In this document: positions 44,807 through 53,826 of the stretch, piece by piece | Layout: each line of letters opens with the position of its first letter | How positions within the stretch are numbered: position 1 is the stretch's first letter | Assembly (NCBI GenBank): GCA_052145115.1 | Contig: JBKQPG010000104.1 | Coordinates: 1 to 64,000 of the forward strand | Origin: CAIVVT01 sp052145115 | GTDB lineage: Bacteria; Acidobacteriota; Terriglobia; Bryobacterales; Bryobacteraceae | Length of the DNA: 64,000 nt | Direction of reading: 5' to 3' | Program-made: the position numbers and the translations under genes | The notes under the pieces: generated by a model | Told to the model about the DNA's origin: nothing | Seen by the model: the letters and a program-made list of their open reading frames with translations, nothing else | The model's database searches: none

Positions 44807-45478
44807 TCAAGCCTGGTTCTCCCGCCGCCGCGAGCCGAACAGCGCCGTGCCGATGCGCACCATCGTCGAGCCTTCCTCGATGGCCGTCTCGAGATCGTGT
44901 GACATGCCCATGGAAAGCCCCTGCACGCCAACTTGACGGGCGAGCGCGCGCAGCTTCTGGAAATAGGGACGCGCCGCTTCCACGTCGTCCGACCAGGGCG
45001 GCATGGTCATCAGGCCGGTCAGCGTCAAGCACCTTTCAGCGCGAATCAGTTCAACCAGCGCGGGCACCTCAGCCGGCGCGCAGCCGTATTTGCTCTGCTC
45101 CTCGGAGAGCTTGACCTCGATCATGACCTCGAAGCTCCGTCCCTCCGCGGCCAGGCGGCGAGCTAGTTTCGCGCTGTCGACGGTCTGAACGACGTCGAAC
45201 AACTCGGCGGCGCGGTGGCTCTTGTTCGACTGCAGGTGGCCTATCAGATGGAATCGCGCGCCGGCGAGCGGGCGCACCTGCGGGGCCTTGGTCTCGAACT
45301 CCTGGACGTAGTTTTCACCGAATTCGCGCAGGCCCAGCGCATAAGCGTCGAGGATCGCCTGCGCCGGGAAGACCTTGGTGACGGCCAGCAAAGTGACTTC
45401 GTCGCGGCGGCGGCCGGCGCGGGCGCAGGCGCGCTGGATCCGTTCCTCGACGGCCGCGATTCTAGCCCCGAGATCCAT
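44807..45478 (-). CDS. PLP homeostasis protein (YggS/PLPBP family)
   Basis: The 223-residue TIM-barrel protein has LLAVTKVFP (PLP lysine), FGENYVQE, FHLIGHLQSNK, EQSKYG, GLMTMPP, LSMGMSHDLE and VRIGTALFG, the full YggS pattern. It buffers pyridoxal phosphate. ATG 45478 is the usual start; ATG 45511 would add 11 residues. It is divergent from the nuclease gene, with a shared TATAC-containing palindrome between them. Confidence 0.94.
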   Translation of the reverse strand: MDLGARIAAVEERIQRACARAGRRRDEVTLLAVTKVFPAQAILDAYALGLREFGENYVQEFETKAPQVRPLAGARFHLIGHLQSNKSHRAAELFDVVQTVDSAKLARRLAAEGRSFEVMIEVKLSEEQSKYGCAPAEVPALVELIRAERCLTLTGLMTMPPWSDDVEAARPYFQKLRALARQVGVQGLSMGMSHDLETAIEEGSTMVRIGTALFGSRRRENQA

Positions 45479-45535
45479 CCGGCCCAGCGTCGCACCGGGC
45501 GTCGAGTCCATGCTTTGGATTGTATACTAGGAACG

Positions 45536-47107
45536 GTGCGCGCCCCCACGAAAGCGGCGCCCGCAATGCCCGCCGAGGCGCTGCGGAGCACACTCGAACG
45601 CTTTCTCGAGACCTGCCGCCGCCCCACCCTTCTCGAACCCGGCCAGGAGCCGCTGGAACTCACGCCGGGGCGTTATCAGATGAGCGATCGTCCCAATGGG
45701 CTTCTGCTGGAGGCCTGGAACGAGAGCCGCACGTGGGCGCGGCGGTTGGTGGCCGTTGCGGCCGGAGCGAGCGGCAGGCTCACGGTTTTCGCCGAACGCC
45801 TGGGCGGGGCGCGGCTGCAACTGGAAATTGCCGACCTCGAAGGCCCGGCGTCAGTTACGCTGCTGCGGCGCAGCCACAGGGAAGGCCTGAGGGAACGATT
45901 CCGCTTCTGGCTGGCGCGCCAATACGCCGGCTGGCGGATCGAGGATCTGAGCACCGGCGCGGATCTGCAACGCACGCTGTCGCCACGGTATGCGCGCGCG
46001 TTGTTGGCGCAGGGTCAGCGCCGCGTGGCGGCCGTGGCCGCGCCGCAGGATGAAGAACACACGGCCGGGATTCTGACCTGCGGGCTGATTTGGCTGGACT
46101 ACCTGCGCCGGCGCGAGGCCCCGCAGATGGTCTCTGAATTGGCGTTGTTTCTGCCCCAGGGCGCGCAGTACCAGACCTTGCTGCGGCTCAAGTGGATGGA
46201 TCCGCAAGCGGCGCAATTCGCGGTGTTCGTGTATGACGAAACGGGATTTGAGTCGCGTCTCGATGCGGCGGATACGGGCAACATCTGCTCCCAAGTCGCG
46301 CCCTGGCGCACGGGTCCGCCGATGCAGGAGGTCCTGGATCCGCCGATACTCCAGCAACTCGCCGCGCTGGAGGGCTTCGAGGCGGTCGATCTCGGCGCCG
46401 GTGTTGTTTCACTGCGAATTCACGGTCTGCCTTTTGGCCGGATCGAAGGCCGGCAAATCTTGTGCGGCATCGACCGTATCAAGAAGTTGAAGACGCCGCG
46501 GCAACTCCTGGAGACGGCGCGCGAGCTGGCGCGATTTCGCAATTCCGCCATGCCCGACCCGCGCCATCCCTGGCGCACGCGCCAGCCGGAGGCGTGGCTG
46601 GAGTCCCTCACGCGCAGCCATCTGTCGCTGCTCGACGCCGAGCTGCTGCCGCGGCCGGTGTACGGCCAGGTGCTGTCCATGGCGGGCACCGAGCACGGCG
46701 TGCTGGACCTGATCGCGCTAGGGCGCGACGGCCGCCTGGCGGTGATCGAGTTGAAGGCTTCGGAAGATCCCGACCTGCCGCTGCAGGCGCTGGACTATTG
46801 GATGCGGGTGGAATGGCATGCCCGGCGCGGCAGCTTCGCATCCAATGGCTACTTCCCCGGAGTGGCCGTTCGCGCGCAGGCTCCGCGGCTGCTGCTGGTC
46901 GCGCCGGCGCTGCAGTTCCACCCCACCACCGAAACCATTCTGCGATTCTTTTCGCCGGCGATTGAGGTGCAGCGCATCGGGGTTGGCTTAGAATGGCGGA
47001 GGGAGTTCCGCCCGGTGAGCCGTTTGCGAGGCGCCGAGCGGCCGGGATTGCGGCTGGATCGCGATTCCGGCAATATGGGCTCGCAGACCAGCGGATCCGG
47101 GCTGTAA
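45536..47107 (+). CDS. Putative PD-(D/E)XK nuclease of unknown role
   Basis: The last third of this 523-residue protein carries a nuclease core: GVLDLIALGRDGRLAVIELK with Asp391, Glu405 and Lys407, followed by the LQALDYWMRV helix typical of NucS/RecB-like PD-(D/E)XK domains. The first 350 residues match no known domain. GTG 45536 is preceded by AGGA at 45529-45532 and a TATACT -10 element at 45523, so the mRNA would be almost leaderless; ATG 45566 is an alternative. It may act in DNA repair or defence. No helicase or methylase adjoins. Confidence 0.72.
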   Translation: MRAPTKAAPAMPAEALRSTLERFLETCRRPTLLEPGQEPLELTPGRYQMSDRPNGLLLEAWNESRTWARRLVAVAAGASGRLTVFAERLGGARLQLEIADLEGPASVTLLRRSHREGLRERFRFWLARQYAGWRIEDLSTGADLQRTLSPRYARALLAQGQRRVAAVAAPQDEEHTAGILTCGLIWLDYLRRREAPQMVSELALFLPQGAQYQTLLRLKWMDPQAAQFAVFVYDETGFESRLDAADTGNICSQVAPWRTGPPMQEVLDPPILQQLAALEGFEAVDLGAGVVSLRIHGLPFGRIEGRQILCGIDRIKKLKTPRQLLETARELARFRNSAMPDPRHPWRTRQPEAWLESLTRSHLSLLDAELLPRPVYGQVLSMAGTEHGVLDLIALGRDGRLAVIELKASEDPDLPLQALDYWMRVEWHARRGSFASNGYFPGVAVRAQAPRLLLVAPALQFHPTTETILRFFSPAIEVQRIGVGLEWRREFRPVSRLRGAERPGLRLDRDSGNMGSQTSGSGL

Positions 47108-47134
47108 ACGCCGGGTCGGAAGAGAAACCGTGCC

Positions 47135-48067
47135 GTGGCCCAATTGATGTTGAAACAGATCCGGGGCGTCCTGGCGCAGCTCAAGCCGGGCGAAGTCCGC
47201 GCGCGCGCCGAGCGCCCGGTGCGGATCCTTCTGCGCACCGCCTCGCCCGCGGCGGCCGGGGCTGTGGAGCGGTTCCTTTTGCCCGCCGGCCTGACCGCCG
47301 AACGGCGCGCCGAATCGGTGGCGCTGTTGACTCGCGAGGCAGAAGCGGCTGAGGGCAGCCGTTTCCACCTCGTGTTCTACGAATCGGGATTGCAACCGCC
47401 CGAGGGCTGGCAGCGCGGCCAGGACGCGTTCGAGTTCGATGCGGCATCCCCGGGCGCTCTGATCGGCGGGATCGTGGCTGCGCGCGACGATTTGGCCCTG
47501 GCGCTGGCGCGCCGTTTTCTGCCCTTCCGGCAAACGGTGACCAGCGGCTTGATTCATCGCGTCGCCAACGAGAACGCACTGTTCGCGATTGTGAGCGCGC
47601 TGCCGAATCTGGTCCCGTCGCTGGCCGAGATCCCGTGGGCCTTGGGCGAATTCGCTTCGGACACGGCCGTGCTGACCGCGAACCAGATTCGGATGGCGTT
47701 CCTGCTCGCCGCTGCCAGCGACCGTCCGGTGGGCTACGCCGAGCAGCGCAACGAGATCGGATCGATCGTGGCCGGAGCATTCGGCTGGCGCAGCCTGGCG
47801 CGCGAATTCGCGGGCAAGGTCCCTTTCGGCGGAGGCCTGATTCCGAAGGCGGCCATCGCCTACGCGGGCACCTGGACGGCGGGCGTTTCTCTGGAGCGCG
47901 TATACCGCATCGGCTACGGCATGACCCGCAGGGAGAGAAAGGCGGCCTGGGACGAGGCGTTCGAGAAAGGCCGGGAGATTGCGTCGCAACTTGTACGGCG
48001 CGTCCGGCGGCAGGACAAGAGCGGGCCGATCGAGGCCGAATCAGAAATGGAGAGATCTGCTTCATGA
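47135..48067 (+). CDS. DUF697-like membrane-associated protein
   Basis: The 310-residue product has an N-terminal alpha/beta domain and a C-terminal half resembling DUF697/YcjF: FAIVSALPNLVPSLAEIPWA, TANQIRMAFLLAAASDRPVG, IVAGAFGWRSLAREFAG and IPKAAIAYAGTWTAG, with two moderately hydrophobic helices. The start is GTG 47135, with ATG 47147 possible. It overlaps the thioredoxin-like gene by 4 nt, so they are coupled. The function is unknown. Confidence 0.68.
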   Translation: MAQLMLKQIRGVLAQLKPGEVRARAERPVRILLRTASPAAAGAVERFLLPAGLTAERRAESVALLTREAEAAEGSRFHLVFYESGLQPPEGWQRGQDAFEFDAASPGALIGGIVAARDDLALALARRFLPFRQTVTSGLIHRVANENALFAIVSALPNLVPSLAEIPWALGEFASDTAVLTANQIRMAFLLAAASDRPVGYAEQRNEIGSIVAGAFGWRSLAREFAGKVPFGGGLIPKAAIAYAGTWTAGVSLERVYRIGYGMTRRERKAAWDEAFEKGREIASQLVRRVRRQDKSGPIEAESEMERSAS

Positions 48068-48660
48068 TTTCGGAACTCGGGCGGGCGCTGGCCGGTTTGT
48101 TTGCGGTTTCCGCGGGAATGGCCATGGCGCAAGCGCATCTGGTGGAGGGCAAGGCCGACAGCCCGGTGCGCGTGGTCATTTATGAAGACCTGCAATGCCC
48201 GGACTGCGCCGATTTCCGGGTGATGCTCGACCAGAAGTTGCTGCCCAAGTACGGCGCGAAGGTAGCCTTCGAGCACCGTGATTTTCCGCTGCCCAAGCAC
48301 AAGTGGGCTCGTCCGGCCGCCGTGGCGGCGCGTTTTTACCAGCAGCAGAGCGCGGCGCTCGGGATCCTGTGGCGTCGGGAGACGATGCGCGATCAGGCCC
48401 GGATCACACCCGAAACATTTCCGTCGTATTTTGTTGAATTCGCGAAGCGCAATGGAATCGACCCCGCCAAGGCCGAGGCGGCCTTGAATGACCCGGCGCT
48501 GAATGCGCTGGTCCAGAAGGATTATGAGGAAGGCGTCGCGCGCGGCATCGCTCACACGCCTACGGCGCTGGTCAACGGCGCGCCCTTCATCGAGACCATC
48601 CCCTACGCAGAGATCAGCGCGGGAATCGAGCTGGCGCTGCGGGAGAGCGGCGTCCGGTAG
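48064..48660 (+). CDS. Exported DsbA-like thioredoxin
   Basis: The 198-residue protein has a Sec signal (ALAGLFAVSAGMAMAQA), a DsbA-type fold with CPDC (C45, C48) and the cis-proline HTPTALVNG. It likely oxidises or isomerises disulfides in the periplasm. The ATG overlaps the previous stop (ATGA). Confidence 0.88.
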   Translation: MISELGRALAGLFAVSAGMAMAQAHLVEGKADSPVRVVIYEDLQCPDCADFRVMLDQKLLPKYGAKVAFEHRDFPLPKHKWARPAAVAARFYQQQSAALGILWRRETMRDQARITPETFPSYFVEFAKRNGIDPAKAEAALNDPALNALVQKDYEEGVARGIAHTPTALVNGAPFIETIPYAEISAGIELALRESGVR

Positions 48661-48678
48661 ACGCGCCCCCCATCGGCC

Positions 48679-50685
48679 TCACGCCTTCAACGGCGGCGCC
48701 GGCCAGGACGACGGTTCGGCCTCGCCCGTCAATCCAAACGTTCGCCGCGCCAACGCCAGCGCGAGGTGCGGGAAATACTGCCGGTACAGCGTGTAGCGCA
48801 GGTAAAAGACGTTTGGGAAGCCGGTGCCCGTGGCGAGCTCTTCCGCCCATGTGCCGTCCTCGCGTTGCGTGCAGAGCAGGTGGTTGAAGCCGCGGCGGAT
48901 CGGCTCGTTGAATCCTTCGCCGGCCGCCATCAGCCCGATCAGCGCCCAGGCGGTCTGCGAAGGCGTGCTCGGCGCGGGGACGAAAGTGTCGTCGCGATAG
49001 CTGTCGCAGCTCTCGCCCCAGCCGCCATCGGCGTTCTGCACCGAGATCAGCCACTTCGCCGCGCGCCGGAAGGCATCGACGGCTACGGCCTGGGCGGCGC
49101 GCAGGCCGCGCAAGGCCAGGGACGTCCCGTAGACGTAATTAACTCCCCAGCGTCCGTACCAGGAACCGTTGCGTTCCTGGTTCTTGATCAGGTACTCCAC
49201 GCCGCGCCGCACGGTCTCATCGGCCATGGTGAAACCGCGGCGGCACAGCGCTTCCAGGACGCGCCCCGTGATATCCGGGCAGGTCGGGTCGAGCATGGCG
49301 TTGTGGTCGGCGAAGGGCACCGCGTTGAGCAACTGCCAGTCGTTGTCCACATCGAAGGCGGCCCAGCCTCCGTCCTTCGACTGCATGTTGACCAGCCAGT
49401 TGATCGCCCGGCGCTCGACGCGCTCCTGGGCGCCCTGGTCCGAGGCGTTGGCGTGCAACAGCGCCAGCAGGACCATGGCCGTGTCGTCGATATCCGGATA
49501 GTGATCGTTCTCGTATTCGAAGGCCCATCCCGAGGGCTCCAGGTCGGGCCGCTTCACGCTCCAATCGCCCTTGTGGCGGACCTCCCGCCGCAATAACCAG
49601 TCGGCCGCCGCGCGCATCCCCTCGGCCGGCGCGTCACCCACCTCGCCCAGGGCGAACATCGCGTAGGCCGTGTCCCACACCGCCGAAAAGCAGGGCTGGA
49701 AGTAGAATTCGGATTCCATCTCCGTGATCAGGCCCTCGAAATGCGCGATCGCCTCGACCCGGTCGGGATGATCCGCGGGGTAACCCAGACATTCCAGCGC
49801 CATGATCAGGTACATCATCGACGGATAGATCGCGCCCAGGCCCTGCGAGTAGCGCGTATGGTCGAGCAGCCACTTCTCGGCTTTGCGGATGGCTTCCTTG
49901 CGTAGCGTCTCCGGCCCGCGGCGTTCCCACAGCTTGAGACCGCGGTCAATCTGCTGGTAGATCAGTGAAAAGCGATCGCGGCGCGGCAGCCGGAGACTCT
50001 TGCCCGGCGCCACCAGCTCCCGCAGATGGAAGCCCACCGGCACGGGCCGCGTGCCCCCCAGCGCCTGCACCACGGATAGCGGGACGACGATGGCGCGCGT
50101 CCACGACGACATTTCGTACAACACGCCGCCCGGCAGCAGCACCAGCTCAGGCGGAATCGTGGGCACATGTTCGCGCGGGTACAGCCCGAACAAACTCAGG
50201 TTGATCTTGGTGTACGAATTGGCCGCTTGAATGCCGCCCAGGTCGAGAATCGTGCGGCACAGCCGGACCATTGGCTCACTCTGCGGATCAATGCCCGCCA
50301 GCTTCAGAGCCGTGTACGCCTTCACACTGGCGCTGACGTCGGCCTCGCCCTGGGGAAAGAGGTCGAAGCCGCCCGCCGGCCGCTGCCGCTGCAGATTCGT
50401 CTGCGCGGCGCGCTCCACGCGGGCCCGCGTGGGCGGGTTCCAGCCATTGCCCTCCGGCGGATGAAGCCACAACTGTAGAAGGATGTAGTCGGATTCGAGC
50501 GTCGTGTCGGCCAGCAGGTCGCCCACCCAGTATCCTTCGGGCTTCTCGAGCGACTTGATCACCTCCGCGGATCGCGCCAGCGCGCGCGTGCACGCCGCGG
50601 CGAAGGCCGTCCGCGCCGTGGCGTCGGTGGCCAGCTTGCGCTTCAAGTGCGTCAAGCGGGACGGTTCTATCCAGGCACTGCCCAT
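48679..50685 (-). CDS. shc: Squalene-hopene cyclase
   Basis: The enzyme cyclises squalene to hopanoids in the membrane. The 668-residue protein has the catalytic DIDDTA at 398-403 (Asp398, Asp400, Asp401) and several QW-type repeats (KDGGWAAFDVDNDW, NGSWYGRWGVNYVYGT, ADGGWGESCDSY, EDGTWAEELATGTGFP). Length is normal. It stands alone; no squalene synthase or hpn genes are next to it. Confidence 0.96.
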   Translation of the reverse strand: MGSAWIEPSRLTHLKRKLATDATARTAFAAACTRALARSAEVIKSLEKPEGYWVGDLLADTTLESDYILLQLWLHPPEGNGWNPPTRARVERAAQTNLQRQRPAGGFDLFPQGEADVSASVKAYTALKLAGIDPQSEPMVRLCRTILDLGGIQAANSYTKINLSLFGLYPREHVPTIPPELVLLPGGVLYEMSSWTRAIVVPLSVVQALGGTRPVPVGFHLRELVAPGKSLRLPRRDRFSLIYQQIDRGLKLWERRGPETLRKEAIRKAEKWLLDHTRYSQGLGAIYPSMMYLIMALECLGYPADHPDRVEAIAHFEGLITEMESEFYFQPCFSAVWDTAYAMFALGEVGDAPAEGMRAAADWLLRREVRHKGDWSVKRPDLEPSGWAFEYENDHYPDIDDTAMVLLALLHANASDQGAQERVERRAINWLVNMQSKDGGWAAFDVDNDWQLLNAVPFADHNAMLDPTCPDITGRVLEALCRRGFTMADETVRRGVEYLIKNQERNGSWYGRWGVNYVYGTSLALRGLRAAQAVAVDAFRRAAKWLISVQNADGGWGESCDSYRDDTFVPAPSTPSQTAWALIGLMAAGEGFNEPIRRGFNHLLCTQREDGTWAEELATGTGFPNVFYLRYTLYRQYFPHLALALARRTFGLTGEAEPSSWPAPPLKA

Positions 50686-50763
50686 GCCTTCATTGTCGCG
50701 GGAATTACCACGGCGATAGCAAGCCGGCGGCCATCTCTGTAGGATGTTTCAGAGGAGTGCGCG

Positions 50764-51813
50764 TTGTTCGATCTGAAGGAGCATCCTCACCGCCGCTATA
50801 ATCCGCTCAGCGGCGAGTGGGTTCTGGTGTCGCCGCATCGCACCAACCGCCCCTGGCAGGGCCAAATCGAGAAAGTCCCGCCGGAGCGGCGGCCAACCTA
50901 CGATCCCGGCTGCTACCTGTGCCCTGGCAACGCGCGCGCCGGCGGTCTCAGGAATCCGGCGTATGAGTCGACGCTGGTCTTCGACAACGACTTCCCGGCA
51001 CTGCTTCCCGATACTCCTGCCGGCTCGTTCGAGCGCGGCGGTCTGCTGCGCGCCGAAGCGCAACCGGGGGTCTGCCGTGTCGTCTGCTTCTCGCCGCGCC
51101 ACGATCTGACGATCGCCGAAATGGAAACCGGCGCCATCCGTCGCGTCGTCGACGCCTGGGTCGACGAGTATTCGGAACTGATGCAGCGGCCGGGCATCGG
51201 ATACGTGCAGATCTTCGAGAATCGCGGCGCCATGATGGGCTGCAGCAACCCGCATCCGCACTGCCAGATCTGGGCGCCCTCCGGAATTCCAAACGAAGTG
51301 GCGAAGGAGCACGCCGCGCAGAAGGCCTGGTTCGAGACGCACGGCCGCACGCTGCTTTCCGATTACGTCGCCCTGGAACTGGAGCTTGGCGAGCGCATCG
51401 TGGTGGTCAACGATTCGTTTGTCGCGCTGACTCCGTTCTGGGCCGTTTGGCCGTTTGAAGTGATGATCGTTTCGCGGCGGCCGTTCTCCGGCCTCGACCG
51501 GATGAGCCCGCGGGAACGGGACGATCTCGCCGCCGCGTTGAAGAGCGTGACCACGCGCTATGACAACCTGTTCGAGGTTCCGTTCCCCTATACGATGGGC
51601 TTTCACCAGCGCCCGGCCGGCGAGGAGAGCCCCTTCTGGCATTTCCACGCGCATTATTACCCGCCGCTCCTGCGCTCGGCGACGGTTCGCAAATTCATGG
51701 TCGGTTTTGAAATGCTCGCCACGCCGCAGCGTGATATTACGCCCGAATCCGCGGCGGCCCGCTTGCGCGAATTGAGCGCCGTCCACTACCGGCAGCGGGG
51801 AGATGGTCAATAG
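50764..51813 (+). CDS. galT: Galactose-1-phosphate uridylyltransferase
   Basis: The 349-residue protein has the nucleophile motif HPH at 164-166 (SNPHPHCQIW), zinc cysteines C50 and C53 (CYLC) and the C-terminal HFHAHYYPP. It acts in the Leloir pathway. The start is TTG at 50764, preceded by GAGGAG 6 nt upstream (50752-50757). galK and galE are absent from the window. Confidence 0.95.
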   Translation: MFDLKEHPHRRYNPLSGEWVLVSPHRTNRPWQGQIEKVPPERRPTYDPGCYLCPGNARAGGLRNPAYESTLVFDNDFPALLPDTPAGSFERGGLLRAEAQPGVCRVVCFSPRHDLTIAEMETGAIRRVVDAWVDEYSELMQRPGIGYVQIFENRGAMMGCSNPHPHCQIWAPSGIPNEVAKEHAAQKAWFETHGRTLLSDYVALELELGERIVVVNDSFVALTPFWAVWPFEVMIVSRRPFSGLDRMSPRERDDLAAALKSVTTRYDNLFEVPFPYTMGFHQRPAGEESPFWHFHAHYYPPLLRSATVRKFMVGFEMLATPQRDITPESAAARLRELSAVHYRQRGDGQ

Positions 51814-51845
51814 GGTGCATCGAAATAGAACGGAGAATTGAAAAC

Positions 51846-53702
51846 ATGTTTCGCAGGATCGTCCTCATCGCTTTACTGCTGGCCGCCAGCGCGCTGGCGC
51901 AGAGCTTTGTCCTCAAGGACGGCGACCGCGTCGTCTTCTATGGCGATTCGATCACCGACCAGCGCCTCTACACGCTGTTCACAGAGACCTTCGTCCACAC
52001 CCGCTACCCGGCGCTGAAGGTCAGCTTCGTCCACTCCGGCTGGGGCGGCGACCGTGTGACGGGCGGAAGCGACGGCCCGGTGGACCTGCGGCTGAAGCGC
52101 GACGTAGGCGTCTATAAGCCCACCATGATCACGATCATGCTTGGCATGAACGACGGCGGTTATCATCCATACGACAAGACGACCTATGACTGGTACGTCA
52201 CCGGGTATGAGCGCCTGATCCAGCTCCTGAAGCAGGACGCGCCCGGCGCGCAAGTGACGCTGATCCGGCCTTCGCCGTATGACGAGGTGACGCGCCCGCC
52301 GATGAAGCACGGCGGCTACAATCCGGAGCTGGTGGAGTTCGGCAACTACCTCGCCGGCCTGGCCGCGCGCGACAACTTCCTCCTCGCCGATTTCAATGCG
52401 CCGCTCGTAAAGATGCTCGAGAAGGCCAACGCCGAGGACTTCGAAATCGCCCAGCGGATCGTTCCGGACCGGGTCCATCCGGGCCCCTCGGGCCATCTGA
52501 TCATGGCCGCCGCGCTGATGAAAGCCTGGAACGTGGACGGCGAGGTCTCGAGCGTGACGATCTCCGCGGCCGGCGGAACGTCCGTCGCGGACGTCGCACC
52601 GCACCGCAAGGCCTCTGTCAGCGACATAAAGTATGGCGACACGATCTCCTGGACGGCCAAGGAAGAGTCGCTGCCGATGCCCGTGGACATGAACGATGCG
52701 CCGACTGAGTTGGCCGTTCGCTCGGCTGGTTTCCTCGACGAGTTCGATCGCGAGATGCTGACCGTGCCCGGCCTCAAGGCCGGATTTTGGGCGCTGCGCA
52801 TCGACGATCAGCAGGTCAAGGTTTTCACTGCGGATGAACTCGCCAAGGGAGTAAACCTGGCCACGCTGCCGACGCCGATGCTGAAGCAGGCGCAGGCTGT
52901 GCACGAGCTGACACGCAAGCGCACCGAAGTCCACAACGTCCGCTGGCGCAGCGTCGAAGTGCCGCTGGCGAAAGACGAACTGGCCGGGACCGCCGCGGCC
53001 ATGAGCGCGCTGGACGCGCTGGACGCCGAGCTGGCCCAAAAACAGATGGAGACGGCGCAGCCCAGGCCGCACCACTTTGAACTGGTCAGCGTGCCGCCCG
53101 AGGCGGTGGGCGTGCCTGCCGGGTTCACACCGATCTTCAACGGCCGGGACCTGAGCGGCTGGCACGTCAGCCAGACCAACCATCACGGCAATTCGAAAGC
53201 CTGGACCGTCGAAAATGGCGTGCTGAGCGGCGGCCAGGACCCTCCCGGCAACGGCGGCATTCTGGTCAGCGACAAGAGTTGGAAGAACTACGAGATTTAC
53301 CTCGAGGTGAATCCCGATTGGGGCTGCGACGGCGGTCTGTTCCTGCGTTCCACGGAAGCCGGCGCAGCCTACCAGGTGATGATCGACTACCTGCCGAAAG
53401 GCTCCGTGGGCGGCGTTTACGGCGAAGCGCTCAAGGGCGTAGTCGCATTCGCCGCGCCCAACTGGCCGCAGTATTGGAAGAAAGGCGAGTGGAACACCAT
53501 CCGGGCGCGCATCGACGGCGAGATCCCGCGCATCACGGTGTGGCTGAACGGCACGCAGCTCACCAATTGGTCGGACACCTCCAACCACCTCCCGGGCGGC
53601 CTCGAGGACGGCCACATCGCGCTGCAGGTCCACTCCGGCAATCGCTGGATCGAAGGTGGCAAGCATCGCTTCCGCAATATCGCGATCCGCGAGCTGCCTT
53701 AA
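51846..53702 (+). CDS. Secreted SGNH hydrolase fused to a DUF1080 (3-keto-disaccharide hydrolase-like) domain
   Basis: After a Sec signal (LIALLLAASALAQS), residues 22-240 form an SGNH/GDSL esterase: GDSIT at 33-37, GMND at 100-103 and DRVHP at 208-212. A middle region (240-420) resembles a second-domain linker. Residues about 425-618 form the DUF1080 sandwich (FTPIFNGRDLSGWHV; GILVSDKSWKNYEIYLE; GCDGGLFLRS). It is likely a polysaccharide-modifying enzyme: deacetylation by the first domain, carbohydrate binding or cleavage by the second. The TAA stop is shared with palindromic element copy C. Confidence 0.88.
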   Translation: MFRRIVLIALLLAASALAQSFVLKDGDRVVFYGDSITDQRLYTLFTETFVHTRYPALKVSFVHSGWGGDRVTGGSDGPVDLRLKRDVGVYKPTMITIMLGMNDGGYHPYDKTTYDWYVTGYERLIQLLKQDAPGAQVTLIRPSPYDEVTRPPMKHGGYNPELVEFGNYLAGLAARDNFLLADFNAPLVKMLEKANAEDFEIAQRIVPDRVHPGPSGHLIMAAALMKAWNVDGEVSSVTISAAGGTSVADVAPHRKASVSDIKYGDTISWTAKEESLPMPVDMNDAPTELAVRSAGFLDEFDREMLTVPGLKAGFWALRIDDQQVKVFTADELAKGVNLATLPTPMLKQAQAVHELTRKRTEVHNVRWRSVEVPLAKDELAGTAAAMSALDALDAELAQKQMETAQPRPHHFELVSVPPEAVGVPAGFTPIFNGRDLSGWHVSQTNHHGNSKAWTVENGVLSGGQDPPGNGGILVSDKSWKNYEIYLEVNPDWGCDGGLFLRSTEAGAAYQVMIDYLPKGSVGGVYGEALKGVVAFAAPNWPQYWKKGEWNTIRARIDGEIPRITVWLNGTQLTNWSDTSNHLPGGLEDGHIALQVHSGNRWIEGGKHRFRNIAIRELP

Positions 53703-53776
53703 CCCGGATGTTTCACCAGCATCGGCCGCGGCCCTCTCACCGCGCCTCGTTGCGATCGTAGTGCGACATCCGGGTT
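53701..53776. repeat. Dispersed palindromic element, copy C (76 bp, internally deleted)
   Basis: Left end AACCCGGATGTTTCACCA (53701-53718) and right end TAGTGCGACATCCGGGTT (53759-53776) match at 15 of 18 positions. Compared with copy B, about 100 bp of interior is missing, while the CCCTCTCACCGCGCCTCGTT core is kept. Confidence 0.82.
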
Positions 53777-53826
53777 GGCCTGTCGCGATCCGATGGGGCG
53801 CGATTGTGGCTCGCCGGGCGGCCGGC

